A stretch of 40,699 nucleotides of DNA, taken from JADHOX01 sp038120515. Lineage in GTDB: Bacteria; Pseudomonadota; Alphaproteobacteria; Rickettsiales; JABIRX01. Of the stretch, positions 7,465 through 16,312 are shown one piece after another. The stretch lies in the NCBI GenBank assembly GCA_038120515.1, contig JAYOLW010000014.1:1-40699 (forward strand), read 5' to 3'. Below the pieces are notes generated by a model that saw only the letters and a program-made list of their open reading frames with translations, was not told the origin of the DNA and made no database searches. Both the position numbers and the translations under genes were made by a program. Each line of letters starts with the position of its first letter. The first letter of the stretch is position 1.

Positions 7465-7908
7465 ATGCAAGTTTCGGCAAAAACTAATTATGCTATTAAA
7501 GCTCTTATTGATCTGGCAGGCTATGATATCTCTTTGCCTAAAACTCTTCAAGATGTTGCCAAATCTCAAAATATTAATTTAGCGTTTTTAAGCCAGATTT
7601 TCCAAGATCTTAAAAAAAACAATATTGTCAAATCGATTAAAGGCCCAGGCGGAGGCTATGTTTTAGCGAAAGATCCGAAAGATTTATTCTTAACTGAAAT
7701 TTTTAAAGCTGTTAATGAATCAGCTAATATAACAATGTGTAAAGGTGGTTCGTCTTGTGCTGATCAAACAAAATGTTCAAGCCATTTCTTCTTGGAAGAT
7801 TTAAGCAACCATCTTTCAAAATATTTAAGCTCAGTAACGATCGCAAGCTTATCAAAAAAATATAACAATTATTTAGACTCAAATAAATCTTATGACTTCA
7901 GAAATTAA
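7465..7908 (+). CDS. iscR: Fe-S cluster regulator IscR (Rrf2 family)
   Basis: The 147-residue protein has an N-terminal winged helix-turn-helix (MQVSAKTNYAIKALIDLA) and the wing GPGGGYVLAK. Its [2Fe-2S] ligands C92, C98 and C104 and the nearby H107 fall at the same numbers as in the E. coli protein. IscR senses cluster sufficiency and represses isc transcription. It is the first gene of the operon, downstream of a near-consensus type-1 IscR box, and overlaps iscS by 17 bp, so translation is probably coupled. All metal ligands are present, so it should respond to cluster status. Confidence 0.95.
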   Translation: MQVSAKTNYAIKALIDLAGYDISLPKTLQDVAKSQNINLAFLSQIFQDLKKNNIVKSIKGPGGGYVLAKDPKDLFLTEIFKAVNESANITMCKGGSSCADQTKCSSHFFLEDLSNHLSKYLSSVTIASLSKKYNNYLDSNKSYDFRN

Positions 7909-9115
7909 AAAACCTATATATCTAGATTACCAATCTACCACCCCTCTAGATCCTAAGGCGTTAGAAGCAATGATGCCATATTTTACTGAAAATTTTGGTA
8001 ATCCACATTCAAGAAGCCACTCTTTTGGTTGGGCAGCTGAAGAAGCAACTGACATAGCAAGAGAGCAAGTTGCTGATTTAATAGGCGCCAACCCCAAAGA
8101 AATTATTTTCACCTCTGGTGCAACAGAATCAAACAATATCGCAGTAAAAGGTATAGCAGAGTTTCATAAAAACCAAAAAAATCACATAATCACTCTTACA
8201 ACCGAACATAAATGTGTGCTTGAATCAGTACGTTATCTAGAGCAACATGGATTTCAAACAACTTTTTTGCCAGTACAAAAAAATGGTTTGGTTGATCTAA
8301 ATATTTTAAAGGCCGCAATAACTGATAAAACAATTTTAATCTCAGTAATGGCCGTAAATAATGAAATTGGCGTAATTCAACCTCTTAAAGAAATTGGTCA
8401 AATTTGCCGTGATAAAGGCGTTTATTTTCATACTGATGCGGCTCAAGCATTTGGTAAAATCCCATTAGATGTCAATGAATTGAATATTGACCTTATGAGC
8501 ATCTCAGCCCATAAAATCTATGGACCTAAAGGTATTGGAGCTTTATATGTTAGAAGAAAACCAAGAGTTAGATTATCACCAATTATATCTGGTGGTGGTC
8601 AAGAAAGAGGTCTAAGGTCAGGAACACTTGCAACGCCAATAGTTGCCGGATTTGGTGCTGCTGCTAAAATCGCAAAAGAAAGAATGGCCCAAGATCATCA
8701 ACATATCGAGAATTTAGCCAATAAATTTTACAAACGGTTAAAACACAACATTCCTGATATTTATCTTAATGGAGATGAATTCTTAAGATATCCAGGTAAT
8801 ATCAATATTTCTTTTGCTTATATTGAAGGCGAATCGCTAATGATGGCAATAAAAGACCTTGCAGTTTCTTCTGGCTCTGCTTGTACTTCGGCATCACTTG
8901 AGCCTTCATATGTCTTAAAAGCTCTAGGCGTAAAAGATGAAATGGCACATTCGTCAATTAGATTCGGCATCGGAAGATTTACAACCGAGGCTGAAATAGA
9001 TTATGCGGCCGATTTGATTATTGGTGCAATAAATAAATTAAGAGAGCTCAGCCCTTTATGGGAAATGGTTCAAGAAGGTATAGACCTTGACAAAATTCAA
9101 TGGTCAGAACATTAA
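7892..9115 (+). CDS. iscS: Cysteine desulfurase IscS
   Basis: The 407-residue PLP enzyme takes sulfur from cysteine and passes it as a persulfide to IscU and other acceptors. The PLP-binding lysine is K208 in SISAHKIYGPKG, the PLP-stacking histidine is H107 in TTEHKCV, and the persulfide-forming cysteine is C331 in SSGSACTSAS on the mobile loop, all as in group I IscS. Length is standard. It overlaps iscR and is followed by iscU after 22 bp. Only one iscS copy is present, whereas some Rickettsiales carry two in tandem. Confidence 0.97.
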   Translation: MTSEIKKPIYLDYQSTTPLDPKALEAMMPYFTENFGNPHSRSHSFGWAAEEATDIAREQVADLIGANPKEIIFTSGATESNNIAVKGIAEFHKNQKNHIITLTTEHKCVLESVRYLEQHGFQTTFLPVQKNGLVDLNILKAAITDKTILISVMAVNNEIGVIQPLKEIGQICRDKGVYFHTDAAQAFGKIPLDVNELNIDLMSISAHKIYGPKGIGALYVRRKPRVRLSPIISGGGQERGLRSGTLATPIVAGFGAAAKIAKERMAQDHQHIENLANKFYKRLKHNIPDIYLNGDEFLRYPGNINISFAYIEGESLMMAIKDLAVSSGSACTSASLEPSYVLKALGVKDEMAHSSIRFGIGRFTTEAEIDYAADLIIGAINKLRELSPLWEMVQEGIDLDKIQWSEH

Positions 9116-9137
9116 TAAACAAATTATAGGTAAGAAA

Positions 9138-9530
9138 ATGGCATATAGCAAAAAATTATTAGATCATTATGAGAATCCAAGAAATGTTGGAAGTCTTGAT
9201 AAAAACAAAAAAACTGTTGGTACCGGACTTGTTGGTGCTCCAGCATGTGGCGACGTAATGAAACTTCAAATAGAAGTTGAAGATGGCATTATTAAAGATG
9301 CAAAATTCAAGACTTTTGGTTGTGGCTCTGCTATCGCTTCTAGCTCATTTGTGACTGAGTTATTGACCGGAAAATCTTTAGCAGATGCTCAAAAAATAAA
9401 AAACTCTGAGATAGCTACAGAACTTGCTTTACCACCAGTAAAAATTCATTGCTCAGTACTTGCAGAAGATGCCATAAAAGCTGCTATTACAGATTATCAA
9501 TCTAAGAATAAAAATAATTCTGATGAATAA
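9138..9530 (+). CDS. iscU: Fe-S cluster scaffold IscU
   Basis: The 130-residue scaffold assembles [2Fe-2S] clusters from IscS sulfur. Ligand residues are C37 and D39 (GAPACGD), C62 (FGCGSA) and H104/C105 (KIHC). The chaperone recognition motif LPPVK (98-102) is intact, so handoff through HscA/HscB should work. The open frame extends 17 codons upstream of ATG 9138, but IscU proteins begin with MAYS-like sequence and a ribosome-binding site (AGGTAAG) precedes this ATG, so 9138 is chosen. It overlaps iscA by 8 bp. Confidence 0.96.
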   Translation: MAYSKKLLDHYENPRNVGSLDKNKKTVGTGLVGAPACGDVMKLQIEVEDGIIKDAKFKTFGCGSAIASSSFVTELLTGKSLADAQKIKNSEIATELALPPVKIHCSVLAEDAIKAAITDYQSKNKNNSDE

Positions 9531-9936
9531 TTATCATAAGGTTAATGCACCTTATAACAACAAAAAGGTTGATTACCTTAAAATCACTAAAGATGCAGAA
9601 GCTGAGATTATTAATCGTGTTCAAAAACGCTTAAAATCTCATCCAGATCTGAATTGTTACGGGATTAAAATCGGCATTAAGACTAAGGGGTGTTCAGGCC
9701 TTACCTATAACCTAGAATATGCCCTAGAAAATAACGTCACAGAATATGATGAGCTTGCTGATAATGATGAGGTAAATGTTTATATTGACCCTAAAATCTC
9801 ATTATTCATTTTTAATACCGAAATGGATTTCAAAGTAAAGAAATCTGACAACAACACTATCATAGAATCAGGCTTTGTTTTTAAAAACCCTAATGAAAAA
9901 GGAAGATGTGGTTGCGGGGAATCTTTTTATGTTTAA
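9523..9936 (+). CDS. iscA: A-type Fe-S carrier protein IscA
   Basis: A HesB/IscA-family protein of 137 residues, with the three conserved cysteines C57 (TKGCSGLTY), C129 and C131 (GRCGCGESF). A-type proteins carry iron or preformed clusters to apo-enzymes. The first 20 residues extend beyond the usual family start, and the gene overlaps iscU by 8 bp and hscB by 8 bp, all consistent with tight translational coupling. A later start is possible, since the conserved domain begins near residue 18 (DYLKITKDA). Confidence 0.93.
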   Translation: MNNYHKVNAPYNNKKVDYLKITKDAEAEIINRVQKRLKSHPDLNCYGIKIGIKTKGCSGLTYNLEYALENNVTEYDELADNDEVNVYIDPKISLFIFNTEMDFKVKKSDNNTIIESGFVFKNPNEKGRCGCGESFYV

Positions 9937-10513
9937 TAAAAAACCAAACAATCTAGTTTGTTTTTTTTGTCGCCATGATAATGCTGCACATAATCTTTTC
10001 TGTGCAAATTGTAATAAAATTTTATCAGCTACTACTGACTTTTTTAGTAAATTTGGTTTTCCGATTAGCTTTGAGATAGATATTAACGAATGCAAAAAAC
10101 GTTATCTTGAAATGCAAAGCAAAGTTCACCCTGATTTATTTATTAAAAAATCACAAATCGAGCAAACCATAGCTTTAAATTGTTCAAGTTTTTTAAATGA
10201 CGCTTATAACACACTAAAAAATGACTACAAAAGAAGTAAATATATTTTAAAACTTCACAATATCGATCTTGATAAAGAATCACATCAATATTTCATCAAT
10301 CAAACTGAATTTCTATCTGAAATAATGGATTTAACTGAAGCCAAGGCAGAATCTAGGAATGAAGTTGATAAAACAAAAATAAACGAACATATTGAAAACA
10401 AAAAACTCAGCAAATTAGAAGATATCAAACATGACTTTAAGTCTGGAGATATAAAAAAAGCTGCAATTGACACAATAAAATTAAGCTATTATCACAAAGC
10501 CTCCCTAAATTAA
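9929..10513 (+). CDS. hscB: J-domain co-chaperone HscB with N-terminal zinc-finger module
   Basis: The 194-residue co-chaperone delivers IscU to HscA. The J domain holds HPD at 67-69, and the C-terminal three-helix region that contacts IscU follows from about residue 115. The N terminus carries two CxxC pairs (C11/C14 and C25/C28), a zinc module found in eukaryotic HSC20 and some bacterial HscB proteins but absent from E. coli HscB. A longer frame opens at 9875, but those residues overlap iscA; ATG 9929 gives the natural start MFNKK and an 8-bp overlap like that of the previous junction. Confidence 0.93.
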   Translation: MFNKKPNNLVCFFCRHDNAAHNLFCANCNKILSATTDFFSKFGFPISFEIDINECKKRYLEMQSKVHPDLFIKKSQIEQTIALNCSSFLNDAYNTLKNDYKRSKYILKLHNIDLDKESHQYFINQTEFLSEIMDLTEAKAESRNEVDKTKINEHIENKKLSKLEDIKHDFKSGDIKKAAIDTIKLSYYHKASLN

Positions 10514-10520
10514 AAGAAAT

Positions 10521-12419
10521 ATGCAATTACTTGACATTGAAGATCCATTAGAAAAAAAAACCGAAATTAGTTTCGAGCATGCTATTGGTATTGATCTTGG
10601 CACGACCAATTCAGTATGCGCATATTGCCATAATGACTCAATCAAAATAATAAAATATAATGGTCAAAAACTAATCCCTTCAATTATTTCTTTTAAAGAT
10701 GATGAAATAATCGTTGGTCAAAAAATTGATGATGAAACTGCAATTTCTTTTGAATCAGTCAAAAGATTAATGGGTAAAGGCATTGAAGATTTAGGTGATG
10801 ATTATGAAAGATTCAAAGGTATCATTGATCATAGTAAAGATAATACTCATGTTATTCATCTTAAATATGGTTCACATATAATAACACCTATTGAATTATC
10901 TGCTAAAATACTTTCAAAAATAAAAGAGCTAGCAATCAAAGAGCTTAGCATCAAAGATATTAATAAATGTGTAATTACAGTACCAGCATATTTTGATGAT
11001 GCTGCAAGAAATGCAACTATCCAAGCGGCAAAACTTGCATCTCTTGAAGTTTTAAGACTAATTAACGAACCCACAGCTGCAGCTCTGGCATATGGCTTAG
11101 ATGAACAAGCTGAGGGCTTTTACGGCATTTATGATCTTGGTGGCGGCACTTTTGATACATCAATTGTCGAAATGACCAAAGGGGTTTTTAGAGTTATTGC
11201 AACAGGTGGCGATAACCAATTAGGCGGTGATGATTTTGATTTTAAAATTGCTGATTACTTTATCGAAACCTTCTTACCAGATTTATCATTTGAAGATCTT
11301 GCTCATAATGAAATTTCACAAATAATGCATATAGCAAGACATGCCAAAATCTATTTAAGTGATAATGAATTATTTTCAGATCATATAACAATTAGAACAA
11401 TTGACTATCAATTAGAGATTTCAAAATCTCAATTTGAAACACTAATTTCAGGACTAATTGATGAATCTCTACATTTATTTGCCGATACTTTAAAAGAAGC
11501 CGGTCAAAAAATCACAGATTTAAAAGAAATTGTGTTAGTTGGTGGCTCAACAAAAGTGCCACTAGTACCGCAGAAGATTGAAGCATTTTTTAAGAAAAAA
11601 CCACTTACCAAAATTGATCCTGAACTCATAGTAAGTTATGGAGCAGCAATTCAAGCAGATGCTTTATGTAACGGTTCTAACAATCTACTTATTGATGTAA
11701 TACCTTTATCACTTGGAGTCGAAACAATGGGAGGCTTAGTCGAGAAAATAATACCTCGTAACACTCCGATTCCAGTTTCAATCTCACAAGAATTTACCAC
11801 ACATAAAGATAATCAACGAAATCTGTTAATTCACGTACTTCAAGGTGAAAGAGAAATTGTAAACCAAAACAGGTCGCTTGCAAGGTTTGAACTGACCAAT
11901 ATGCCGCTTATGCCAGCTGGCAAACCTAGAATTCAAATTAATTTTAAAATTGACAGAGATGGTATTTTGACAATTGCTGCAAAAGAAAAAACCACTGGTC
12001 ATGAACAAAAAATTGAAGTAAAGCCAACCTATGGTTTAAACCTTGGCCAAATTGAAGATATGCTCAAAGAAAGCTATAGTAATGCGAAACAAGATATGGT
12101 CATTAGGCAGCTAAACAAATTAAGACTGCAAATTGATGAGCATATTAATTCACTTAGAGCGATAATTTCTACAGATTTTGATTTATTTGATGACAAAGAA
12201 ATTAAATATATCGAAACAGAAATTGCTAGAATTTCAGCAGATTTTAAAGCCAAATCCGAATTATCAGATATTTCAGCTTTGCATGATAATAGCAAAGATT
12301 TATTAACTCAGCTGATTCATGATAAAATTGAGAAAATTTCGGAATCCTTATCAGGAAAAAACCTTGAAGATTTAGAGAAAATGATGCATAAGAATGATGC
12401 TGATAATCAAGACAATTAA
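10521..12419 (+). CDS. hscA: Hsp70-class chaperone HscA
   Basis: The 632-residue specialised Hsp70 binds the LPPVK motif of IscU and, through ATP hydrolysis stimulated by HscB, helps release the cluster to acceptors. The nucleotide-binding domain has GIDLGTTNS (phosphate 1), YDLGGGTFD (phosphate 2) and VGGSTKVPL (adenosine); the peptide-binding domain begins near residue 395 with VIPLSLGVETMGG. The C terminus lacks the EEVD-like tail, as expected for HscA. It starts 7 bp after hscB. Confidence 0.96.
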   Translation: MQLLDIEDPLEKKTEISFEHAIGIDLGTTNSVCAYCHNDSIKIIKYNGQKLIPSIISFKDDEIIVGQKIDDETAISFESVKRLMGKGIEDLGDDYERFKGIIDHSKDNTHVIHLKYGSHIITPIELSAKILSKIKELAIKELSIKDINKCVITVPAYFDDAARNATIQAAKLASLEVLRLINEPTAAALAYGLDEQAEGFYGIYDLGGGTFDTSIVEMTKGVFRVIATGGDNQLGGDDFDFKIADYFIETFLPDLSFEDLAHNEISQIMHIARHAKIYLSDNELFSDHITIRTIDYQLEISKSQFETLISGLIDESLHLFADTLKEAGQKITDLKEIVLVGGSTKVPLVPQKIEAFFKKKPLTKIDPELIVSYGAAIQADALCNGSNNLLIDVIPLSLGVETMGGLVEKIIPRNTPIPVSISQEFTTHKDNQRNLLIHVLQGEREIVNQNRSLARFELTNMPLMPAGKPRIQINFKIDRDGILTIAAKEKTTGHEQKIEVKPTYGLNLGQIEDMLKESYSNAKQDMVIRQLNKLRLQIDEHINSLRAIISTDFDLFDDKEIKYIETEIARISADFKAKSELSDISALHDNSKDLLTQLIHDKIEKISESLSGKNLEDLEKMMHKNDADNQDN

Positions 12420-12434
12420 TTAATATTAAGAATT

Positions 12435-12782
12435 ATGCCAAAAATAACTTTTATAGAAAACGGAGAAAGCAAAACATTTGATGTTGAAAATGGGCTTTCA
12501 GTTTTAGAAATTGCTCATCAAAATAATATTGATCTTGAGGGAGCGTGTGAAGGTTCTTTGGCCTGTTCAACTTGTCATGTTGTAGTTAATGAAAATGATT
12601 TTGACAAACTTGAAGAAGCTACAGAAGAGGAAGAAGATATGTTAGACCTTGCCTTTGGTGTAACTACAACATCAAGACTTGGCTGCCAAATCATCATGTC
12701 AGATGATCTTGATGGCTTAACATTAACAATTCCTTCTCAAACCAGAAATATTGATGCAAAAAAAATCACAAACCAAGGCTAG
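12435..12782 (+). CDS. fdx: [2Fe-2S] ferredoxin of the ISC system
   Basis: A 115-residue adrenodoxin-type ferredoxin with ligands C38, C44, C47 and C84 (CEGSLACSTC spacing, then RLGCQI). It supplies electrons for cluster assembly on IscU. The acidic patch EEATEEEEDMLD is typical of the interaction surface for reductase and IscS. It is the last recognisable isc gene and overlaps the following membrane-anchored protein gene by about 29 bp. Confidence 0.95.
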   Translation: MPKITFIENGESKTFDVENGLSVLEIAHQNNIDLEGACEGSLACSTCHVVVNENDFDKLEEATEEEEDMLDLAFGVTTTSRLGCQIIMSDDLDGLTLTIPSQTRNIDAKKITNQG

Positions 12783-13977
12783 TAAAAATAACAAGTTTTT
12801 ATTGCCTATATTAGTTTTAATATTCGCTTTATTAGTTCTTTACCTTGGTCTTGAGGCAAAAAACTATATTTCATCACAAACTGAAAAGAAAGTTGTTGAG
12901 ATTATTAAACAAAATGGTTTCAGAATTGAGTATAAAAGCTTTACAACAGATCATCCTATTAGCTTTAAATCGATTGAGATGACTGACGTTGTTTTAAGAA
13001 AAATTGAGTCTTCCTTAAATATAACAACCCCTAAATTAATTATTATCAAAAATAGTAATAATTATGAGATTACTTTAAAATCTTTTGAAGCTGCTTTTAA
13101 CATGGCGGTAATACAAGCTAATCAAACCAATGAAATAACCATAAAATCTGATGAAGATGTAAATATTTCCAATTTTGATACAATCTTTGATTTTCAACTA
13201 CCCAAAACAGCTAAGATCAGAGGCTCTAATAGCCAGATTGATATTGAAGTAAAATTTGAAGAACAGCCTAAACTTACATATACTTTTGATAAACATGAAG
13301 ATACAGGAGATATTATTAATAGATCACTGAATCTTAAACCAAATAATATCAAATTATTTTCTGATTCATTTACATCATTTATTTTGATCGAAAATAAGAA
13401 TTTTTTAATAAATTATAACAATCCTGGTTTTAATCGTGAATTTAACATAGATTTAGAACAAATCATATATATTCATGACGAAAACAGTCAAATTGTTGCT
13501 GATCTAACTAGCAATTTTAACCTTGATTTAGATTATAAAGCCACCTTGAATAGAGGTGTTGAATCATCTGTAAAAATTCATAACCTAAAATTTATTAACA
13601 AAAAATTTAACGCCGAAATTTCCGCTGACCTCCAAAATACTAATATGGATATCATTCCAACAGGAGTTATTCATATAACCCTCTCAACTATTAATCATTT
13701 ACTAAAAGAATTGCATGAAGCTATCGCTGGTGATGATACATCACCCAAATTTATCAAAAGCGCAAAATTTCATACAATTTATAATATGAATATTAATGAA
13801 TTTAATACAAAATCTTATAAATTTGCCTCTTATTTGAATAATAGTGATGTCACACAGAATGTTTTTAAACTTGATATTTCAAGAGCAAAGAATTCAATGA
13901 TTATGCTTAATAATCATTCGCTTGAAGAAGCTCTCAAAGAATTTAATAAAATATTTTTTGGTGATTTAAACAAATAA
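12754..13977 (+). CDS. Membrane-anchored periplasmic protein, DUF2125-like
   Basis: The protein (407 residues from ATG 12754; a TTG one codon earlier is also possible) has a basic N terminus, a single membrane anchor (about residues 16-37) and a large beta-rich domain facing the periplasm. The overall pattern recalls alphaproteobacterial DUF2125 or AsmA-like proteins, but the family match is only suggestive. It overlaps fdx and precedes comF by 3 bp, so it is at the distal end of the isc transcript, although nothing links it to cluster assembly. It may instead share envelope or lipid-transport roles. Confidence 0.6.
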   Translation: MQKKSQTKASKNNKFLLPILVLIFALLVLYLGLEAKNYISSQTEKKVVEIIKQNGFRIEYKSFTTDHPISFKSIEMTDVVLRKIESSLNITTPKLIIIKNSNNYEITLKSFEAAFNMAVIQANQTNEITIKSDEDVNISNFDTIFDFQLPKTAKIRGSNSQIDIEVKFEEQPKLTYTFDKHEDTGDIINRSLNLKPNNIKLFSDSFTSFILIENKNFLINYNNPGFNREFNIDLEQIIYIHDENSQIVADLTSNFNLDLDYKATLNRGVESSVKIHNLKFINKKFNAEISADLQNTNMDIIPTGVIHITLSTINHLLKELHEAIAGDDTSPKFIKSAKFHTIYNMNINEFNTKSYKFASYLNNSDVTQNVFKLDISRAKNSMIMLNNHSLEEALKEFNKIFFGDLNK

Positions 13978-13980
13978 ATT

Positions 13981-14700
13981 TTGACCAATCTGACTTACAA
14001 AAAGTCAAATATCGCACTATCAACAAAACATTACATTATCGCTTTTTTGAGGTTTTTATATTGCTTTGTTATTGAAACAAATTGTTTAAATTGTAAGAAA
14101 AAAAATCTACAATCTAATTATCTTTGTGCAGATTGCTTTAACGAAAGCCATATCAAAAATTATTATGCTTTTATAAATAGCACCAAATTATTTTATGCAT
14201 TTGAGTATGACCATATTATTCGAGATTTATTGATACATTATAAGTTTCACAGAAAATTGCATCATTCTAATTTACTTGCCAATTTCACTATTCAATTAAT
14301 TAATTATTATCGCTTAAAACCTAAATATTTAACTTTTATACCAAGCCCTAAAATTAGATACCTCAAAAGAGGATATAATCATAATTATGAGATATGTGTA
14401 ATTATTGCCAAAATACTAAATATAAAATTAATTCCAAATTTCATTATAAAAACCAAATATACCAAACCACAATCATCACTAAGCAAAGTGCAAAGACAAA
14501 GAAACCTTAATAAATCCTTTAAGATCCATCAGAAATATCAAAAAATTCAATTAGATAATTTATTAATTTTTGATGATATCACAACAACAGGAAGTTCCTT
14601 TTTAGCAATTGACAAACTATTAAAAAAATCGGTGCATCAATATTCATATATCTGTATCGCTGCAAACAAAATCACTAACAAAAACATAATAAATTCATAA
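13981..14700 (+). CDS. comF: ComF-family phosphoribosyltransferase-like protein
   Basis: The 239-residue protein has a zinc-binding pair region (CLNCKKKN then LCADCF), the YKFHRK segment, FIPSPKIRYLKRGYNHN, and a PRPP-loop motif LLIFDDITTTGSS near residues 193-205. ComF proteins take part in DNA uptake in naturally competent bacteria, but many are found without competence and their reaction is not settled. The start is TTG 13981, 3 bp after the previous stop; no ATG lies upstream of the conserved domain. Base composition is especially AT-rich. Confidence 0.87.
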   Translation: MTNLTYKKSNIALSTKHYIIAFLRFLYCFVIETNCLNCKKKNLQSNYLCADCFNESHIKNYYAFINSTKLFYAFEYDHIIRDLLIHYKFHRKLHHSNLLANFTIQLINYYRLKPKYLTFIPSPKIRYLKRGYNHNYEICVIIAKILNIKLIPNFIIKTKYTKPQSSLSKVQRQRNLNKSFKIHQKYQKIQLDNLLIFDDITTTGSSFLAIDKLLKKSVHQYSYICIAANKITNKNIINS

Positions 14701-14763
14701 TTATAATATCCTTTTAAAATGTAATTCTTACTGTATTTTAATTAATAAAAAAGGCAGGCTATT

Positions 14764-16281
14764 ATGAAAAAGCTTATTATTATTTTAGGCGACCAATTGT
14801 CCGAATCTTTATCAAGCCTTGAACATTTTAATAAGACACATGATGAAATTCTCATCACCGAATCCAAGGACGAACTGACAAATGTCAAACATCATAAGAA
14901 AAAACTTGTATTTATCATTGCAGCAATGCGTCAATTTGCGAGTGATTTAAGCGCAAAAGGTCATAAAGTAAATTATATCAAATATGATGATCAACAATTG
15001 ACAGTTGAGGACTCATTAAAGCTAATGCTTAGTAGCAAAAACTTTGACGAAATAATTATCACCAAACCATCAAATTATAAAATTCTGCAAATAGTAAATT
15101 CTTGGCAAAAGCAATTTAATATAAAAATCATAATTAAGCATGATCATAGATTTCTCGCAACTGATGAAGAATTTCAATATTGGGCCAAGGGCAAAAAGCA
15201 GCTTAGAATGGAGTTTTTCTATCGCTTGATGCGTGTCAAACATCGTATCCTAATGCAGGGGGATGAACCAATAGGCGGCAAATGGAATTATGATGCTGAT
15301 AATAGAAAATCTCCAGATCTAAATCTCTTAGTACCAAAACCATACTATACAAAACAAGACAAGATCACCCAAGACGTTATCGCTTTAGTTGAGCATTACT
15401 TTAGTGATAATTTTGGCGATATTGAACCATTCCATTTTGCTACAAAAAGAAGTGATGCACTTAAAGTTCTCGAGCATTTTATTGACACTCGTTTAAAAAA
15501 TTTCGGTGATTATCAAGATGCTATGATTGAAGGTGAACCATGGATGTTCCATTCACATATTAGCTTTTATCTAAATGCTGGCTTACTAACAGCACTTGAA
15601 TGCGTAAGAAAAGCTGAAGCTGCTTATAAAAATGGCTCAGCTCCTTTAAATGCTGTTGAGGGCTTTATACGCCAAATCATTGGCTGGCGCGAATATATTC
15701 GCTGTATTTATTGGCTAAAAATGCCTGATTATAAAGCTCTTAACTTTTTTAATGCCAAAAATAAGCTACCTGAGTTTTACTGGACGGCCAATACAAGAAT
15801 GAATTGCTTAAAACAAGCCGTTAGTGAAACTAAAGCTAATGCATATGCACATCATATTCAAAGATTAATGGTACTTGGTAATTTTGCTTTAATTGCAGGA
15901 ATTAATCCAGATGAAGTAAATGAATGGTTTTTAATTGTTTATGCTGATGCTTATGAATGGGTAGAACTACCTAATGTAACTGGTATGATTTTATTTGCCG
16001 ATGGTGGATATCTTGCCAGCAAACCTTATGCAGGAGGTGGTGCTTATATCAATAAAATGTCAAATTACTGTAAAAATTGCAGTTACAAAATAAGTCATAA
16101 AACTGGAGAAAAAGCCTGTCCTTTTAATTATTTATATTGGGATTTTCTCGCACGAAATCGTGAGAAATTAAGCTCTAATCATAGGATTGGAATGATGTAT
16201 AAAGTCTATGATCGCATGAAACCTGAAAATCAAAACGCTATCAAAAATGATAGTAAAGAATTTTTGAAATCATTAAAGTGA
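14764..16281 (+). CDS. phrB: FeS-type (6-4) photolyase / bacterial cryptochrome (PhrB class)
   Basis: The 505-residue flavoprotein belongs to the deoxyribodipyrimidine-photolyase-related FeS-BCP group. The N-terminal Rossmann domain (LIIILGDQLSESLSSL) would hold the lumazine antenna and the C-terminal domain the FAD. Four cysteines, C348, C436, C439 and C452, match the [4Fe-4S] ligands of Agrobacterium PhrB with a constant offset of two, and the catalytic-region YAHHIQRLMVLGNF is present. Such enzymes repair (6-4) photoproducts with blue light. It is 63 bp after comF with its own ribosome-binding site (AGGCAGG) and precedes a glutathione-linked reductase. Confidence 0.93.
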   Translation: MKKLIIILGDQLSESLSSLEHFNKTHDEILITESKDELTNVKHHKKKLVFIIAAMRQFASDLSAKGHKVNYIKYDDQQLTVEDSLKLMLSSKNFDEIIITKPSNYKILQIVNSWQKQFNIKIIIKHDHRFLATDEEFQYWAKGKKQLRMEFFYRLMRVKHRILMQGDEPIGGKWNYDADNRKSPDLNLLVPKPYYTKQDKITQDVIALVEHYFSDNFGDIEPFHFATKRSDALKVLEHFIDTRLKNFGDYQDAMIEGEPWMFHSHISFYLNAGLLTALECVRKAEAAYKNGSAPLNAVEGFIRQIIGWREYIRCIYWLKMPDYKALNFFNAKNKLPEFYWTANTRMNCLKQAVSETKANAYAHHIQRLMVLGNFALIAGINPDEVNEWFLIVYADAYEWVELPNVTGMILFADGGYLASKPYAGGGAYINKMSNYCKNCSYKISHKTGEKACPFNYLYWDFLARNREKLSSNHRIGMMYKVYDRMKPENQNAIKNDSKEFLKSLK

Positions 16282-16312
16282 TTATTAACTAACCTAATAT
16301 TTGCATAATAAA

